Of a DNA stretch of 64,000 nucleotides, positions 17,348 through 26,950 are shown piece after piece. The stretch's first letter is position 1. Each line of letters opens with the position of its first letter. The notes beneath the pieces were generated by a model. That model saw nothing but the letters and a program-made list of their open reading frames with translations. It was not told where the DNA came from and made no database searches. This DNA is from Vibrio sp. MEBiC08052 (GTDB lineage: Bacteria > Pseudomonadota > Gammaproteobacteria > Enterobacterales > Vibrionaceae). The translations under genes were made by a program, and so were the position numbers. The stretch is from positions 3,958,075 to 4,022,074 of the forward strand of contig NZ_KQ947475.1 in assembly GCF_001506075.1 (NCBI RefSeq), read 5' to 3'.

Positions 17348-17749
17348 ATGAATCATTTCCAAGGATCGTGTCTTTGCAACAGTGTCCGGTATGAACTGGC
17401 CGGTGAGTTACAGAAATTTTTCCTGTGTCACTGTCAACGGTGCCGTAAAGATACCGGGTCGGCTCATGCAGCAAATTTATTTGTCCAACCAACCGCTTTT
17501 CACTGGTTGAGCGGGGACGATTTAGTGAAAACCTATCACTGCCCCGACAGCCGTCATGTGAAAAGTTTCTGCCAAAACTGTGGTTCTGCCGTACCTACCG
17601 TGATCGACAACACGATAATCCTGCTCCCGGCAGGAAGCCTTGATTCAGATCTCCCACGCACTCCCGACGCGAATATTTTTATCGACAGTCAGGCGGACTG
17701 GTCAAAAAATTCAGACACCCTTCCGAGTTTTGCCCAACTTCCTGAGTAA
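17348..17749 (+). CDS. GFA-family zinc protein
   Basis: A 133-residue protein of the glutathione-dependent formaldehyde-activating (Mss4-like) family. Zinc ligands are visible as C-L-C-N (8-11 region), C-H-C-Q-R-C-R near 40 and F-C-Q-N-C-G-S near 80. Most members have no proven reaction; the name comes from a S-(hydroxymethyl)glutathione synthase of methylotrophs. Start ATG 17348 follows a strong GTCAGGAGGAAGT ribosome site; a longer frame from 17123 overlaps the oxygenase gene and is a shadow. Likely in a two-gene operon with the oxygenase. Confidence 0.85.
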   Translation: MNHFQGSCLCNSVRYELAGELQKFFLCHCQRCRKDTGSAHAANLFVQPTAFHWLSGDDLVKTYHCPDSRHVKSFCQNCGSAVPTVIDNTIILLPAGSLDSDLPRTPDANIFIDSQADWSKNSDTLPSFAQLPE

Positions 17750-17907
17750 ACCGGTTAGTCTTGGATGCATTTCCGGGGGTTACTCTGATTTTCCTTGAAT
17801 GATCGTATCGCTCAAATTAGCAGTAATCGCTGATTGAGCGAATATTGAGGTTTTCGATTCCTTCAACTAACTTGAAAATATCGTTTTTATTTTGGGTCAT
17901 ACCATCG

Positions 17908-19701
17908 ATGCCATTTCGATCGAAAAACATAGAGTATGAAGTGAAGGGGATTACCTCTGGATTACATTGGTATCACTGGGCTGTTATTTCGTTGTCTCTG
18001 GTACTAACTTTTGGTGCTTACTACATTACCGAGCGCCAGACCAATCTGAAAATCGCCAATCAGTTTGAATTTCAGTCACAGCAAATCGTCGAGCTGGTAC
18101 AAGAGCGAATGATTCGCTACGAAGAAGCATTATGGGCAGGGGCCTCCGCATTAAAAATGTTTCCGCGTGATGCCTCGCGGGAAGATTGGCGAGAATTTTC
18201 AGCAAGCTTACAGATTGACCAGCGTTTCCCGGGGATTAACGGCATTGGGGTGATTCACTATGTGCCGCCGGAAAAGCTTGCGAATTATCTGGCATGGCAA
18301 CGGGCATCCATACCTGACTACGCGCTTCATCCTGCTCATTCAGAGCCCGAATACTGGCCGATCACCTATATCGAACCGCAAGCTGAAAACCACCGGGCGG
18401 TTGGTTTAGATATGGCACACGAAATCAATCGCTATACCGCAGCGAAAAAAGCACGTGACACCCGGCACGCGAATATTACCGGCCCGATTACCTTAGTTCA
18501 GGATGATCAGAAAACCCCGGGATTTTTATTTTATGCGCCGTGGTATTCATCGAATCGCGCTTCTGACCGATATGGTGAAACCGACGGCGATTTTAAAGGG
18601 TTGGTTTATGCGCCATTCATCATGTACAAATTAATGGATGGCACCTTAAAAAATGTCAATCGTCTCGTCAATTTCAGCATCCATGACGGAGATACGCTGC
18701 TGTATTCCGAGCTGGACTCGGATTCTGAAAATCTCGATGCTGACGCACTCTTTCAACGAGAGATAACGCTGGAACTTTATGGACGGCTATGGCGTTTTTA
18801 TCTGCAATCGACACAGCTATTCCGGACGCAGCAAAGCCATGCTCAGCCTTTAATCATTCTGTTCAGCGGCCTGATAATTGATGTGTTGCTTTTCGCCATT
18901 TTCTTCATCCTTGCCCGATCAAACCGTAATGCGATTGAGTACGCACAAAAAGTCACGGCCAGTTTAAAATTGCGTCAAGAAGAACTGGAACAGGCCAGTC
19001 AGAACCTCCAACAAAAAAACCAGGATTTGCAAGAGGCAAACAGCGAATTGGATCAGTTTGCCTTTGTCGCATCACATGACTTAAAAGCACCACTCAGAGG
19101 GATTAACCAGTTGGCGCAATGGATCGAAGAGGATAGTGAAGGAACATTGACAGCAACGACCTCTGCGCATCTTGAATTAATGAAAAGCCGGATCTCTCGC
19201 CTCGAGAATTTGTTAGATGATTTACTTACCTATTCGCGTGTCGGCAGAAATAAAGAGTTGCCTCATCCCGTTCATGTTGCGTCTATGATTGATGATGTAT
19301 TTCATTTGCTGAATCATGACGGCCGTTTTTCGTTAACGGTCGATGCACCTGATGAAGTCGTGACGACAGTTGCCACACCGCTGGAACAAATTATCAGAAA
19401 CCTGATCGGGAACGCAATGAAACACCACGATCAAAAGACGGGAAATATTGCGATCAAGGTGTCTCAATCGCCACAGTATCTGCATTTTGAGGTGGAAGAT
19501 GACGGGCCGGGAATTCCGGCTGAGCATCAGGAAAAAGTCTTTGATATTTTTCATACACTCAAGCCCCGAGATCAGGTCGAAGGGAGCGGCATGGGATTAT
19601 CGATCATTAAAAAAATATTAGAGCGTTATCACTGCTCATATCAGATTCAGTCAGACGGTAAACGTGGGCTCACTTTTTCATTTTCCTGGCCCATTAGTTG
19701 A
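17908..19701 (+). CDS. CHASE-domain sensor histidine kinase
   Basis: A roughly 597-residue inner-membrane kinase. Membrane segment 1 is at about 22-40, a periplasmic CHASE domain at about 70-270 and segment 2 at about 320-342. A coiled coil rich in Gln/Glu (about 350-390) is followed by HisKA (F-V-A-S-H-D-L-K-A-P, with the phospho-His) and HATPase_c (N-A-M-K-H, D-D-G-P-G-I-P, G-S-G-M-G-L-S-I). CHASE domains bind small extracellular ligands; the ligand here is unknown. A TTG start at 17845 would add 21 residues; neither start has a clear ribosome site. It ends 27 bp before a REC-GGDEF-EAL gene, its probable partner. Confidence 0.9.
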   Translation: MPFRSKNIEYEVKGITSGLHWYHWAVISLSLVLTFGAYYITERQTNLKIANQFEFQSQQIVELVQERMIRYEEALWAGASALKMFPRDASREDWREFSASLQIDQRFPGINGIGVIHYVPPEKLANYLAWQRASIPDYALHPAHSEPEYWPITYIEPQAENHRAVGLDMAHEINRYTAAKKARDTRHANITGPITLVQDDQKTPGFLFYAPWYSSNRASDRYGETDGDFKGLVYAPFIMYKLMDGTLKNVNRLVNFSIHDGDTLLYSELDSDSENLDADALFQREITLELYGRLWRFYLQSTQLFRTQQSHAQPLIILFSGLIIDVLLFAIFFILARSNRNAIEYAQKVTASLKLRQEELEQASQNLQQKNQDLQEANSELDQFAFVASHDLKAPLRGINQLAQWIEEDSEGTLTATTSAHLELMKSRISRLENLLDDLLTYSRVGRNKELPHPVHVASMIDDVFHLLNHDGRFSLTVDAPDEVVTTVATPLEQIIRNLIGNAMKHHDQKTGNIAIKVSQSPQYLHFEVEDDGPGIPAEHQEKVFDIFHTLKPRDQVEGSGMGLSIIKKILERYHCSYQIQSDGKRGLTFSFSWPIS

Positions 19702-19728
19702 AATCCCGGGGTAAAGGCAAGGAGTTCT

Positions 19729-21438
19729 ATGGATATTTTAATTATTGATGATGATGCGGTGGACCGGATGTCAGCGATAAGAACTTTGCATCAGTCAGAG
19801 CTGATTTTAGATAAAATTGATCAGTCTGATACCGCCGCCGAGGGCATTCGTCTGGCTGGTGAGCAAGCTTATGACATGATTTTACTCGATTATCAGATCC
19901 CGCCCTCAAACGGCATTGAAATATTGCGTGAGATTCGGGGGGAGAATGATTATTCCACCGCGATTGTGATGCTGAGCCATAGTAATGATGAAAAGCTGGC
20001 GTTAGCGTGTATCGAAGCCGGAGCGCAAGATTTCATTATGAAAAGTGAAATTACAGCGTCACGTTTGAAACGTGCGATTTTGCTTTCACAAGAGCGGCAT
20101 TCACTTGAGCAACAAATCCGATCGAGTCATGAGCAACTGCGGTATATCGCTGAGCGTGACAGTTTGACCGGGTTACGCAATCGGTACTTTTTTGATGAAG
20201 CACTCCGGGATGCTGTGACCAAAAATTCACGCAGTGGCGAGCAACTGGTACTGATGTTGTTAGACTTGGATAACTTCAAGAAAGTCAATGATGTGCTGGG
20301 GCACCAAGCCGGAGACTGCCTCCTTCAAGAGATTGCCCGACGCTTGGAGCAACCCATCCGTAAAAGTGACAAGTTGTGCCGTTTAGGCGGTGATGAATTT
20401 GCGATTCTTGTTTACGATCTGCCGCAACTTGAGCAGGTCCGCTTGCTGGCTGATCGTATTTTAAAATCTTTAGAAAAACCGATGATGATTCAGGGGCAAA
20501 CCGTGGAAGTTTCCGCAAGTATTGGGGTTGCAACTTATCCATTATGTGCGACGGATGCGACAGGGTTGATGAAATGTGCTGATGTCGCCATGTATCGTGC
20601 CAAAGAGCTTGGCCGTAACCGCGTTCAGTATTATTCCCTTGATTTTCATCAAAAAATGGTCTCGCGGATGCAGTTGGAGTTTGACTTAAAGCAAGCGATA
20701 AAAAGCGATCAGTTGACCCTGTATTTCCAACCGCAACTGGATACACATTCAGAACAGTTGGTCGGTGTCGAAGCCTTGATCCGTTGGCAACATCACGCTT
20801 TGGGCATGATACAACCCGATGAATTTATTCCGATTGCAGAAGAATCCGACCTGATTATTGATATTGGTCGCTGGGTGATCCAAGCCGCTTGCCACCAGTT
20901 TAGCCAGTGGGTCGATGCTGCACAGGGAGCGCACATCCACTTTTCCATTGCGGTCAATCTTTCCGCTCGTCAGTTAAAGGATCATGCGCTGTCGGAATAC
21001 CTGCAAAACTGTCTGGTACAATACAATATTCCCGCAAATCTCGTTGAATTAGAGTTAACGGAAAGTCACTTAGAAAATAGCCTTAGTGCGATTGAAATGC
21101 TCAATAACTTGTCAGCAACGGGGGTGCGTCTCTCATTGGACGATTTTGGTACGGGTTACTCATCTTTATCGCATCTGAGTCAGTTCCCGTTCAGTATTTT
21201 GAAAATCGATAAATCCTTTGTACAAAGTGCCGATGATGAGAAGCAACGGACGTTGCTCAAAGCCATCTGTGCGTTTGCCCATTCACTGGGCTATGAAACC
21301 GTGGCTGAGGGGATTGAAACTGAAGAACAAAAACAGTTCTGCCAGTCACTGAACGTGAATCGACTCCAAGGTTATTTTTTCTCGGAACCTATCCCGGCAG
21401 AAGCGTTCGAAAACGACTGGCTTCAAGGCGTGGTTTAG
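19729..21438 (+). CDS. REC-GGDEF-EAL response regulator
   Basis: A 569-residue response regulator. The receiver domain (about 1-120) has acidic D-D-D near residue 6-8 and the phospho-acceptor Asp in I-L-L-D-Y-Q. GGDEF (about 145-300) has an intact G-G-D-E-F active site. EAL (about 320-560) has intact E-A-L-I-R and D-D-F-G-T-G-Y-S-S-L. Both cyclic-di-GMP synthase and phosphodiesterase motifs look functional, so the net activity cannot be predicted. It lies in an operon with the CHASE kinase and probably turns its signal into a cyclic-di-GMP change affecting motility or biofilm, which is inference. Confidence 0.93.
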   Translation: MDILIIDDDAVDRMSAIRTLHQSELILDKIDQSDTAAEGIRLAGEQAYDMILLDYQIPPSNGIEILREIRGENDYSTAIVMLSHSNDEKLALACIEAGAQDFIMKSEITASRLKRAILLSQERHSLEQQIRSSHEQLRYIAERDSLTGLRNRYFFDEALRDAVTKNSRSGEQLVLMLLDLDNFKKVNDVLGHQAGDCLLQEIARRLEQPIRKSDKLCRLGGDEFAILVYDLPQLEQVRLLADRILKSLEKPMMIQGQTVEVSASIGVATYPLCATDATGLMKCADVAMYRAKELGRNRVQYYSLDFHQKMVSRMQLEFDLKQAIKSDQLTLYFQPQLDTHSEQLVGVEALIRWQHHALGMIQPDEFIPIAEESDLIIDIGRWVIQAACHQFSQWVDAAQGAHIHFSIAVNLSARQLKDHALSEYLQNCLVQYNIPANLVELELTESHLENSLSAIEMLNNLSATGVRLSLDDFGTGYSSLSHLSQFPFSILKIDKSFVQSADDEKQRTLLKAICAFAHSLGYETVAEGIETEEQKQFCQSLNVNRLQGYFFSEPIPAEAFENDWLQGVV

Positions 21439-21477
21439 GTTTAAGCCGTCCGGATCGGGAGGAATGGTTGTAGGGCA

Positions 21478-23514
21478 TTATATCTTTATGGCAGTGACGG
21501 TTCCTTGATGGATGGCCCGTTTGGCATCGAGTTCGGCAGCGATATCGGCTCCTCCGATCAAATGGTAGGGTTTATTCAGCCCCTCGGTCAGGGTTCGTAA
21601 CGGTTCTTGCCCGGCACAAATGATCACATGATCCACACCGAGACATTGTTCTTCATCATTAACCCGTAGCCATAGTCCGTCATCATCGATCCGCAAATAC
21701 TCACAGCCTGATATCATTTGCACGTCTCTGTTTTGCAAACTGGTGCGATGAATCCAGCCGGTCGTTTTACCTAACTCGGCACCGACTTTGGTTGTTTTAC
21801 GCTGGAGCAGATAAATCTGGCGTGATGATTTTTGAGCGTGGGGCTGAACGCCTTCAATCCCGCCGCGGGCCTTGAGGGTCATATCGATACCCCATTGCTG
21901 CATAAATGTCTGGGGTGTGGTCAATGTGGTTTGGTTCGGTTCGTGCGACAGATATTCCGCAACATCAAATCCAATGCCTCCGGCACCGATGATGGCGACT
22001 CGCTGCCCGACGGAGTGTTGCTCACGTAATACATCGAGATAACTGAGCACTTTCGCGTGATCGATCCCCTCAATTGCAGGCGTCCGGGGGAAGACGCCCG
22101 TTGCAATGATAACTTCATCCGCATCTGACTGATTGAGTTGGGCAACATCAACGTGGGTATTGAGCCGAATATCGACCTGCAATAACTCAAGTTGACGACG
22201 AAAATAGCGCAGTGTCTCGTGAAACTCGGATTTCCCCGGAATCCGTTTGGCAATATTAAACTGACCGCCAATTTCAGAGGCTGCGTCGAACAAGGTGACG
22301 TGATGACCGCGCCGCGCCGCTGTTACGGTTGCGGCGAGTCCGGCCGGGCCTGCTCCGATTACAGCGATCCGCTTCGGTTGAGAAGTGGGGCTGACCACTA
22401 ACTCGGTTTCATGACAAGCAAACGGATTGACCAGACAACTGGCGATTTTGCCGACAAAGACATGGTCGAGACACGCTTGATTACAGCCGATACAGGTGTT
22501 GATTTCATCACTGCGACCATGCCGGGCTTTGTAGACAAATTCGGGATCGGCCAGAAAAGGGCGCGCCATGGAAACCATATCGGCATCGCCGCGGGCTAGT
22601 ACGCTTTCAGCCATTTCCGGAGTATTAATCCGGTTGGTGGTAATCACCGGAATCTTAAAGGCCTGACGGAAATGTTTCGTCACCCACGTAAAAGCTGCCC
22701 GGGGGACACAGGTTGCGATGGTGGGGATTCTGGCCTCATGCCAGCCAATACCGGTATTGATCAGGGTGGCCCCGGCAGCTTCAATGGCCTGACCGAGTTC
22801 GGTGATTTCTGCGGCACTTGAGCCCCCCTCAACCAAATCCAACATCGAAAGGCGATAAATGAGGATGAAATGCGGGCCGACGGCTTCCCTGACGCGTCGT
22901 ACCACTTCCAGCGGAAAACGGATACGCTGGTGATAGCTTCCTCCCCACTGATCATCACGTTGGTTGGTGCGGGTGGTAATAAACTGATTGAGCAGATAAC
23001 CTTCTGAGCCCATGATTTCGACACCATCATAACCGGCCTGTTGTGCGTTGAGTGCCGTTTGCACAAAATCATCGAGCTGCTTTTCAATCCCTTGTTCATC
23101 GAGTGCCTTGGGTGTGAAGCGGTTAATCGGTGCTTGAATTGGCGACGGTGCCACCAGCGCAGGGTTATAGGCATATCGTCCGGTATGCAGAATTTGCAGG
23201 CAGATTTTGCCCCCTTCGGCATGAACCGCTTGTGTGACCACCCGATGGGCCTGAATTTGCGCAGCGGTGCTAAGCCCCGGACTATTCGGATGCGTCGCTC
23301 CTTCGGGATTCGGCCCGATGCCACCGGTCACAATCAAACCGACGCCGCCTCTGGCGCGCTCAGCATAATAAGCGGCAAGACGTTTTTCACCATGGGGGAT
23401 GTCTTCCAATCCGGTATGCATCGACCCCATTAATACTCGGTTTTTCAGGGTGGTAAACCCTAAGTCGAGTGGTTGGAACAGATGTGGGTAGTCTGGGTGA
23501 GTCGATGTCGTCAT
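21478..23514 (-). CDS. fadH: 2,4-dienoyl-CoA reductase (FadH)
   Basis: The 678-residue NADPH-dependent enzyme reduces 2,4-dienoyl-CoA during breakdown of unsaturated fatty acids. An Old Yellow Enzyme TIM barrel (about 1-340) carries H-T-G-R-Y and the active-site region G-Y-D-G-V-E. Iron-sulfur cysteines follow in C-I-G-C-N-Q-A-C with a further Cys in S-C-L-V-N-P. Next come the FAD domain (G-A-G-P-A-G-L-A-A) and the NADPH domain (G-A-G-G-I-G-F-D-V). Length is close to E. coli FadH (672). It is divergent from a TetR regulator, with twin operators between them, suggesting that regulator controls it. Confidence 0.93.
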   Translation of the reverse strand: MTTSTHPDYPHLFQPLDLGFTTLKNRVLMGSMHTGLEDIPHGEKRLAAYYAERARGGVGLIVTGGIGPNPEGATHPNSPGLSTAAQIQAHRVVTQAVHAEGGKICLQILHTGRYAYNPALVAPSPIQAPINRFTPKALDEQGIEKQLDDFVQTALNAQQAGYDGVEIMGSEGYLLNQFITTRTNQRDDQWGGSYHQRIRFPLEVVRRVREAVGPHFILIYRLSMLDLVEGGSSAAEITELGQAIEAAGATLINTGIGWHEARIPTIATCVPRAAFTWVTKHFRQAFKIPVITTNRINTPEMAESVLARGDADMVSMARPFLADPEFVYKARHGRSDEINTCIGCNQACLDHVFVGKIASCLVNPFACHETELVVSPTSQPKRIAVIGAGPAGLAATVTAARRGHHVTLFDAASEIGGQFNIAKRIPGKSEFHETLRYFRRQLELLQVDIRLNTHVDVAQLNQSDADEVIIATGVFPRTPAIEGIDHAKVLSYLDVLREQHSVGQRVAIIGAGGIGFDVAEYLSHEPNQTTLTTPQTFMQQWGIDMTLKARGGIEGVQPHAQKSSRQIYLLQRKTTKVGAELGKTTGWIHRTSLQNRDVQMISGCEYLRIDDDGLWLRVNDEEQCLGVDHVIICAGQEPLRTLTEGLNKPYHLIGGADIAAELDAKRAIHQGTVTAIKI

Positions 23515-23538
23515 GAATCATGTCCCTCGATTATTATC

Positions 23539-23578
23539 TTGACAGTGTCAATATTGTCGATGATTTTGACACTGTCAA
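23539..23578. promoter_or_regulatory. Twin palindromic operators between fadH and tetR genes
   Basis: Two 13-bp palindromes, TTGACAGTGTCAA (23539-23551) and TTGACACTGTCAA (23566-23578), differ only at the central base pair. Their centres are 27 bp apart, and they lie between the fadH start and the preferred TetR start at 23601. They are probably the binding sites of the TetR protein, controlling both genes. The assignment to this regulator is inference from position. Confidence 0.85.
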
Positions 23579-23600
23579 GATTCATGCTAATTTACAGAGT

Positions 23601-24212
23601 ATGAAATCAAGAAAATTGAACTACCATCATGGTGATTTGCGTCGGAGCCTATTACAGTCTGCTGGTCTCATGTTGAGAGAGACAGGGATTGAAGGGTTGT
23701 CATTACGCAAACTGGCGGATCACGTCGGTGTGTCACGGACAGCGTTATATCACCATTTTCAGGATAAAAATGCATTACTCTGCGCCTTGGCCGAGCAGGG
23801 GTTTCATCATTGGTATCAGCGGACCCGTCAGTTGGTCGAAAGCGCTGAGTATGATCATCGCGAAACGTTTCGCCGCTTCTTCTATCACTATATTCATGAT
23901 GCAACCACAACGCCGGAAACATACGAACTAATGTTTGGCCGGGCAATCTGGAAGCAGGCTCAAGCCACGCCGGCCTTAAAAGACATTGCCTATCTTTGCT
24001 TTCAGTATCAGGTGGAAATTACCGCTTGCTGGCAGCAGGCGGGGCTTTTCCCTCAGGAAGAAACAACCGTGCGGCTCGCACAGGTCATTTGGAGCACCAT
24101 GCACGGTTTAGCGCGATTGGTCATCGATGGCGTGTATGCCGATAGCCAACATATTGATGATATGTGTGATTGTGCGATTCGGATGTTGCTCACACCGAAA
24201 ACCGGGAAATAG
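23601..24212 (+). CDS. TetR/AcrR-family regulator
   Basis: A 203-residue regulator with an N-terminal helix-turn-helix (G-I-E-G-L-S-L-R-K-L-A-D-H-V-G-V-S-R-T-A-L-Y-H-H-F split over about 35-60, ending in the family's Y-H-H-F) and a helical ligand domain. A longer frame starts at 23520, but it would run through the twin palindromic operators, so ATG 23601 is chosen. It is divergent from fadH and probably represses fadH and itself; an acyl-CoA or related ligand would fit but is inference. Confidence 0.9.
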   Translation: MKSRKLNYHHGDLRRSLLQSAGLMLRETGIEGLSLRKLADHVGVSRTALYHHFQDKNALLCALAEQGFHHWYQRTRQLVESAEYDHRETFRRFFYHYIHDATTTPETYELMFGRAIWKQAQATPALKDIAYLCFQYQVEITACWQQAGLFPQEETTVRLAQVIWSTMHGLARLVIDGVYADSQHIDDMCDCAIRMLLTPKTGK

Positions 24213-24333
24213 AGATAAAAGCAAAGAGAAAAACATGTTGGGTATTGCCTTGGACTGTGGCGCCACCCAAACATGTGGGGGAATTCCGCTAAGGGCTGTT
24301 CAGTTGAGCGTAATCAACTGAATAAAATGTGAG

Positions 24334-24516
24334 CTACGCGCTGAATAAAATCTCTCCGGATTCATTGAGACAAAGATGAGCCTGATGATCTTTGAGTAAT
24401 TGAACGGCAAGCATCGGACTAACGGCTAACAATTCACCTTTAGCATGGGTAATCGGTGCTTCCCATACGTTGTCTCGGTGTTTTCCGCTTTGATCAAACT
24501 GAACTAAAACTTTCAT
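24334..24516 (-). CDS. Small hypothetical protein (60 aa)
   Basis: A 60-residue protein starting M-K-V-L-V-Q-F-D-Q-S-G-K with a strong ribosome site (GAGGAGAAGTAAAT) before its ATG. It is soluble, with no recognised family or motif. The ribosome site and its position in a gap between genes support it being real. It has no clear partner. Confidence 0.6.
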   Translation of the reverse strand: MKVLVQFDQSGKHRDNVWEAPITHAKGELLAVSPMLAVQLLKDHQAHLCLNESGEILFSA

Positions 24517-24748
24517 ATTTACTTCTCCTCAACCACGGTTTTTATTGAATTTTTTAGTAACCTGTATGTAAACGTAGCGTAAATAAAGTGTTACTTCACT
24601 AGTTAAAAGTGAAAGATTAATTTGATGAAATAATTATTAATATCATTAGTAAATGTAATTTTACCTTTATATTGAATGATAATATTAGAGTTATTGAATA
24701 TGGTTTGACACAACATGGTAGCCTATCAGACTCAGCGGAGAGATATTG

Positions 24749-25900
24749 ATGAGAATTGTGATTGCCCCTGATTCATTTAAAGAGAGCCTGAGTGCCGTTG
24801 AGGTGGCTGAAATTATTGCACAAGGTTGGCAGCAAGTTTTTCCCGGAGCCGTATGCATCAAAAAACCGGTTAGCGATGGCGGGGAAGGATTTGTCGATGC
24901 ACTGGTTGCGGCTTCTCAAGGGCAAAAAGTGACCGCGCGCGTTCACAATCCGATTGGCATTGCAATTAATGCGGAGTGGGGGATGAGTCATGATCGACAA
25001 ACTGCGTTTATCGAAATGGCGGCAGCCAGCGGATTGGCGTTGCTGGCTGTTGATGAACGTAATCCGTTACTGACGACGAGTTTGGGCACCGGACAGTTGA
25101 TCAGCGCCGCACTCGACGAGGGGATTCGTCATCTGGTGTTGGGAATCGGCGGGAGCGCCACCAATGATGGTGGCGTCGGGATGATGCAAGCGTTGGGTGC
25201 GTCGTTTGTCGATGTACAAGGGAATGAGTTGCCTCCCGGTGGCGCAATGTTGTCTCGGCTGGATTCGATTGATCTTTCCGGTTTAGACCCACGCTTGCAG
25301 TCATGTAAGATTGAGGTGGCCTGTGATGTGACGAATCCGTTGACCGGAGAATCGGGGGCGGCAGCAATTTATGGCCCCCAGAAAGGCGCGACACCAGCAA
25401 TGGTACAGGCGTTGGATCGAGGCTTAGCTCATTATGCCGCTGTAATTGAAGGTCAGTTAGGTAAAGCCGTTGATACACAACCCGGTGCGGGGGCTGCCGG
25501 TGGCGTGGGTGCTGCACTGATGGCGTTTCTCGATGCCCGATTGTCTCCGGGCATCGAGCTCGTGATCAAAGCGCTGGATCTGACAGCGGCAATTGCCAGT
25601 TGTGACTTGGTGATTACCGGTGAAGGATGTCTTGATTCACAAAGTCTCAATGGCAAAGTGCCCGTTGGGATTGCCCGGCTCGCAAAACGTTATGGGAAAC
25701 CCGTCATCGCCCTTGCCGGGAGCGTGAAAGCGACTGAGCGGCAACTGCATGAGGTTGGCATTGATGCAGCTTTCGGTACGGTACAATCGGTCATGACGCT
25801 TGACGATGCATTGACTCAGGCTGGCAATAACCTTGAACAGACCACCGTTCAGGTTGCTCGTTTGATGTACATCGGTGGAAAGCAGATCACTGTTGAGTAG
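24749..25900 (+). CDS. glxK: Glycerate kinase (GlxK/GarK family)
   Basis: A 383-residue glycerate kinase of the bacterial class I (GarK) family. It opens with M-R-I-V-I-A-P-D-S-F-K-E-S-L and carries the S-D-G-G-E-G-F and G-I-G-G-S-A-T-N-D-G-G-V-G-M segments and a C-terminal D-L-V-I-T-G-E-G-C-L-D-S-Q-S. It phosphorylates D-glycerate to 2-phosphoglycerate. A TTG immediately before the ATG was ignored; the ribosome site GCGGAGAG supports ATG 24749. It is a lone gene without other glyoxylate-pathway genes nearby. Confidence 0.92.
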   Translation: MRIVIAPDSFKESLSAVEVAEIIAQGWQQVFPGAVCIKKPVSDGGEGFVDALVAASQGQKVTARVHNPIGIAINAEWGMSHDRQTAFIEMAAASGLALLAVDERNPLLTTSLGTGQLISAALDEGIRHLVLGIGGSATNDGGVGMMQALGASFVDVQGNELPPGGAMLSRLDSIDLSGLDPRLQSCKIEVACDVTNPLTGESGAAAIYGPQKGATPAMVQALDRGLAHYAAVIEGQLGKAVDTQPGAGAAGGVGAALMAFLDARLSPGIELVIKALDLTAAIASCDLVITGEGCLDSQSLNGKVPVGIARLAKRYGKPVIALAGSVKATERQLHEVGIDAAFGTVQSVMTLDDALTQAGNNLEQTTVQVARLMYIGGKQITVE

Positions 25901-26096
25901 ACATAAAGCGTAAAAATTTGTAGTTTTCAGGATAAAAAATAAGCTAACATCTTGAAAATTACCTATAAACCGCCACAATTTGATAAGTAAGAAATAGATA
26001 AGTAAGAAATAGATCAGTCATCAATCGATATGATTCAGTTGATGAGTTTCAGTGGCAGCATAAAATTTGGCGGCCCAATAAATGTGGGGGAATCGG

Positions 26097-26849
26097 ATGA
26101 AACGACCATGGAAGTCATGGATAATATTGATGCTGTTGAGTGGGCTGGTGGGATGTAGCAATACAGGATCTGTTGATGTTGAGACATCAACAATGCAGCA
26201 TGATACAAGCCATGCAGATCGCGCAAAAGTCATGCAGCAGATCGATCAATCCTACGGATATGAATTCGCACCCCAGAGCGATATTGCCACACAGGAGACG
26301 TTGAATGTGCAAGCGGATGTCAGTGAGCCCGGGGTATCTGCTGAGCCAACGGGAGCTGATCGCCTTAATGAACATACCGCAGATGATATTCAGACCACCA
26401 CTGATGTAACAACCGGATCCTCAGATCAGCCGTCAGATGCCGATCAGAAAAATTGGGTGTATCTGCCGGGGGTCGATGAAAAGTTTCCGGCTCAGCTTGA
26501 TCGGGATGCCGAGATGTCCCAGTTATCGACGACGGATATCAACTATTTTCAGCGCAGCGGTCAAGATTGGGTTCAGTTCAGTATTCAATCCGGTCAGCGT
26601 AAAAGTGCTTCCGTCAGTTTACCGGTCATGCGTTGGATGCATGTTGCATCGACCAGAGCTCATGCTGCAGATGAGCGACATGCAGTGGTGGTGACTTGGG
26701 TTGAATTTGGCAAAGAGATTAAAGAGCGAACTGAATTTATGCTGACAGACGCTGCGCAGCGGACTCGCTTCCCCGTACGACTCGGGCAAAGCTTTTTTCG
26801 AGATATGGCATCCCATGAAACGGCACAGATTATTGATATTTTTCACTAA
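26097..26849 (+). CDS. Lipoprotein, unknown function
   Basis: A 250-residue protein with a lipoprotein signal peptide: K-R-P-W-K-S-W then a hydrophobic stretch ending in the lipobox L-V-G-C at about 17-20, followed by S-N. An acidic, Ser/Thr/Asp-rich linker (to about residue 125) precedes a compact C-terminal domain containing W-V-E-F-G. ATG 26097 has GGGGG upstream; an ATG five codons earlier is also possible. No family is recognised. A strong terminator follows, so it is probably a single-gene unit. Confidence 0.75.
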   Translation: MKRPWKSWIILMLLSGLVGCSNTGSVDVETSTMQHDTSHADRAKVMQQIDQSYGYEFAPQSDIATQETLNVQADVSEPGVSAEPTGADRLNEHTADDIQTTTDVTTGSSDQPSDADQKNWVYLPGVDEKFPAQLDRDAEMSQLSTTDINYFQRSGQDWVQFSIQSGQRKSASVSLPVMRWMHVASTRAHAADERHAVVVTWVEFGKEIKERTEFMLTDAAQRTRFPVRLGQSFFRDMASHETAQIIDIFH

Positions 26850-26911
26850 ATATAATTAATAAAATTAAACTGACGGTTTAAAAACAAACAGTTGATATGA
26901 CTAATTTCTCA

Positions 26912-26950
26912 ATGGCCTCAGGATCCGAAAGTATCCTGAGGCCATTTTTG
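26912..26950 (+). terminator. Terminator after lipoprotein gene
   Basis: Perfect 13-bp arms ATGGCCTCAGGAT (26912-26924) and ATCCTGAGGCCAT (26933-26945) are followed by TTTTTG. Confidence 0.9.

Noticed and set aside
23520..23600. Starting the TetR protein at 23520
   Set aside because: This would place both palindromic operators inside the coding region and adds 27 residues ahead of the usual start of the DNA-binding domain.
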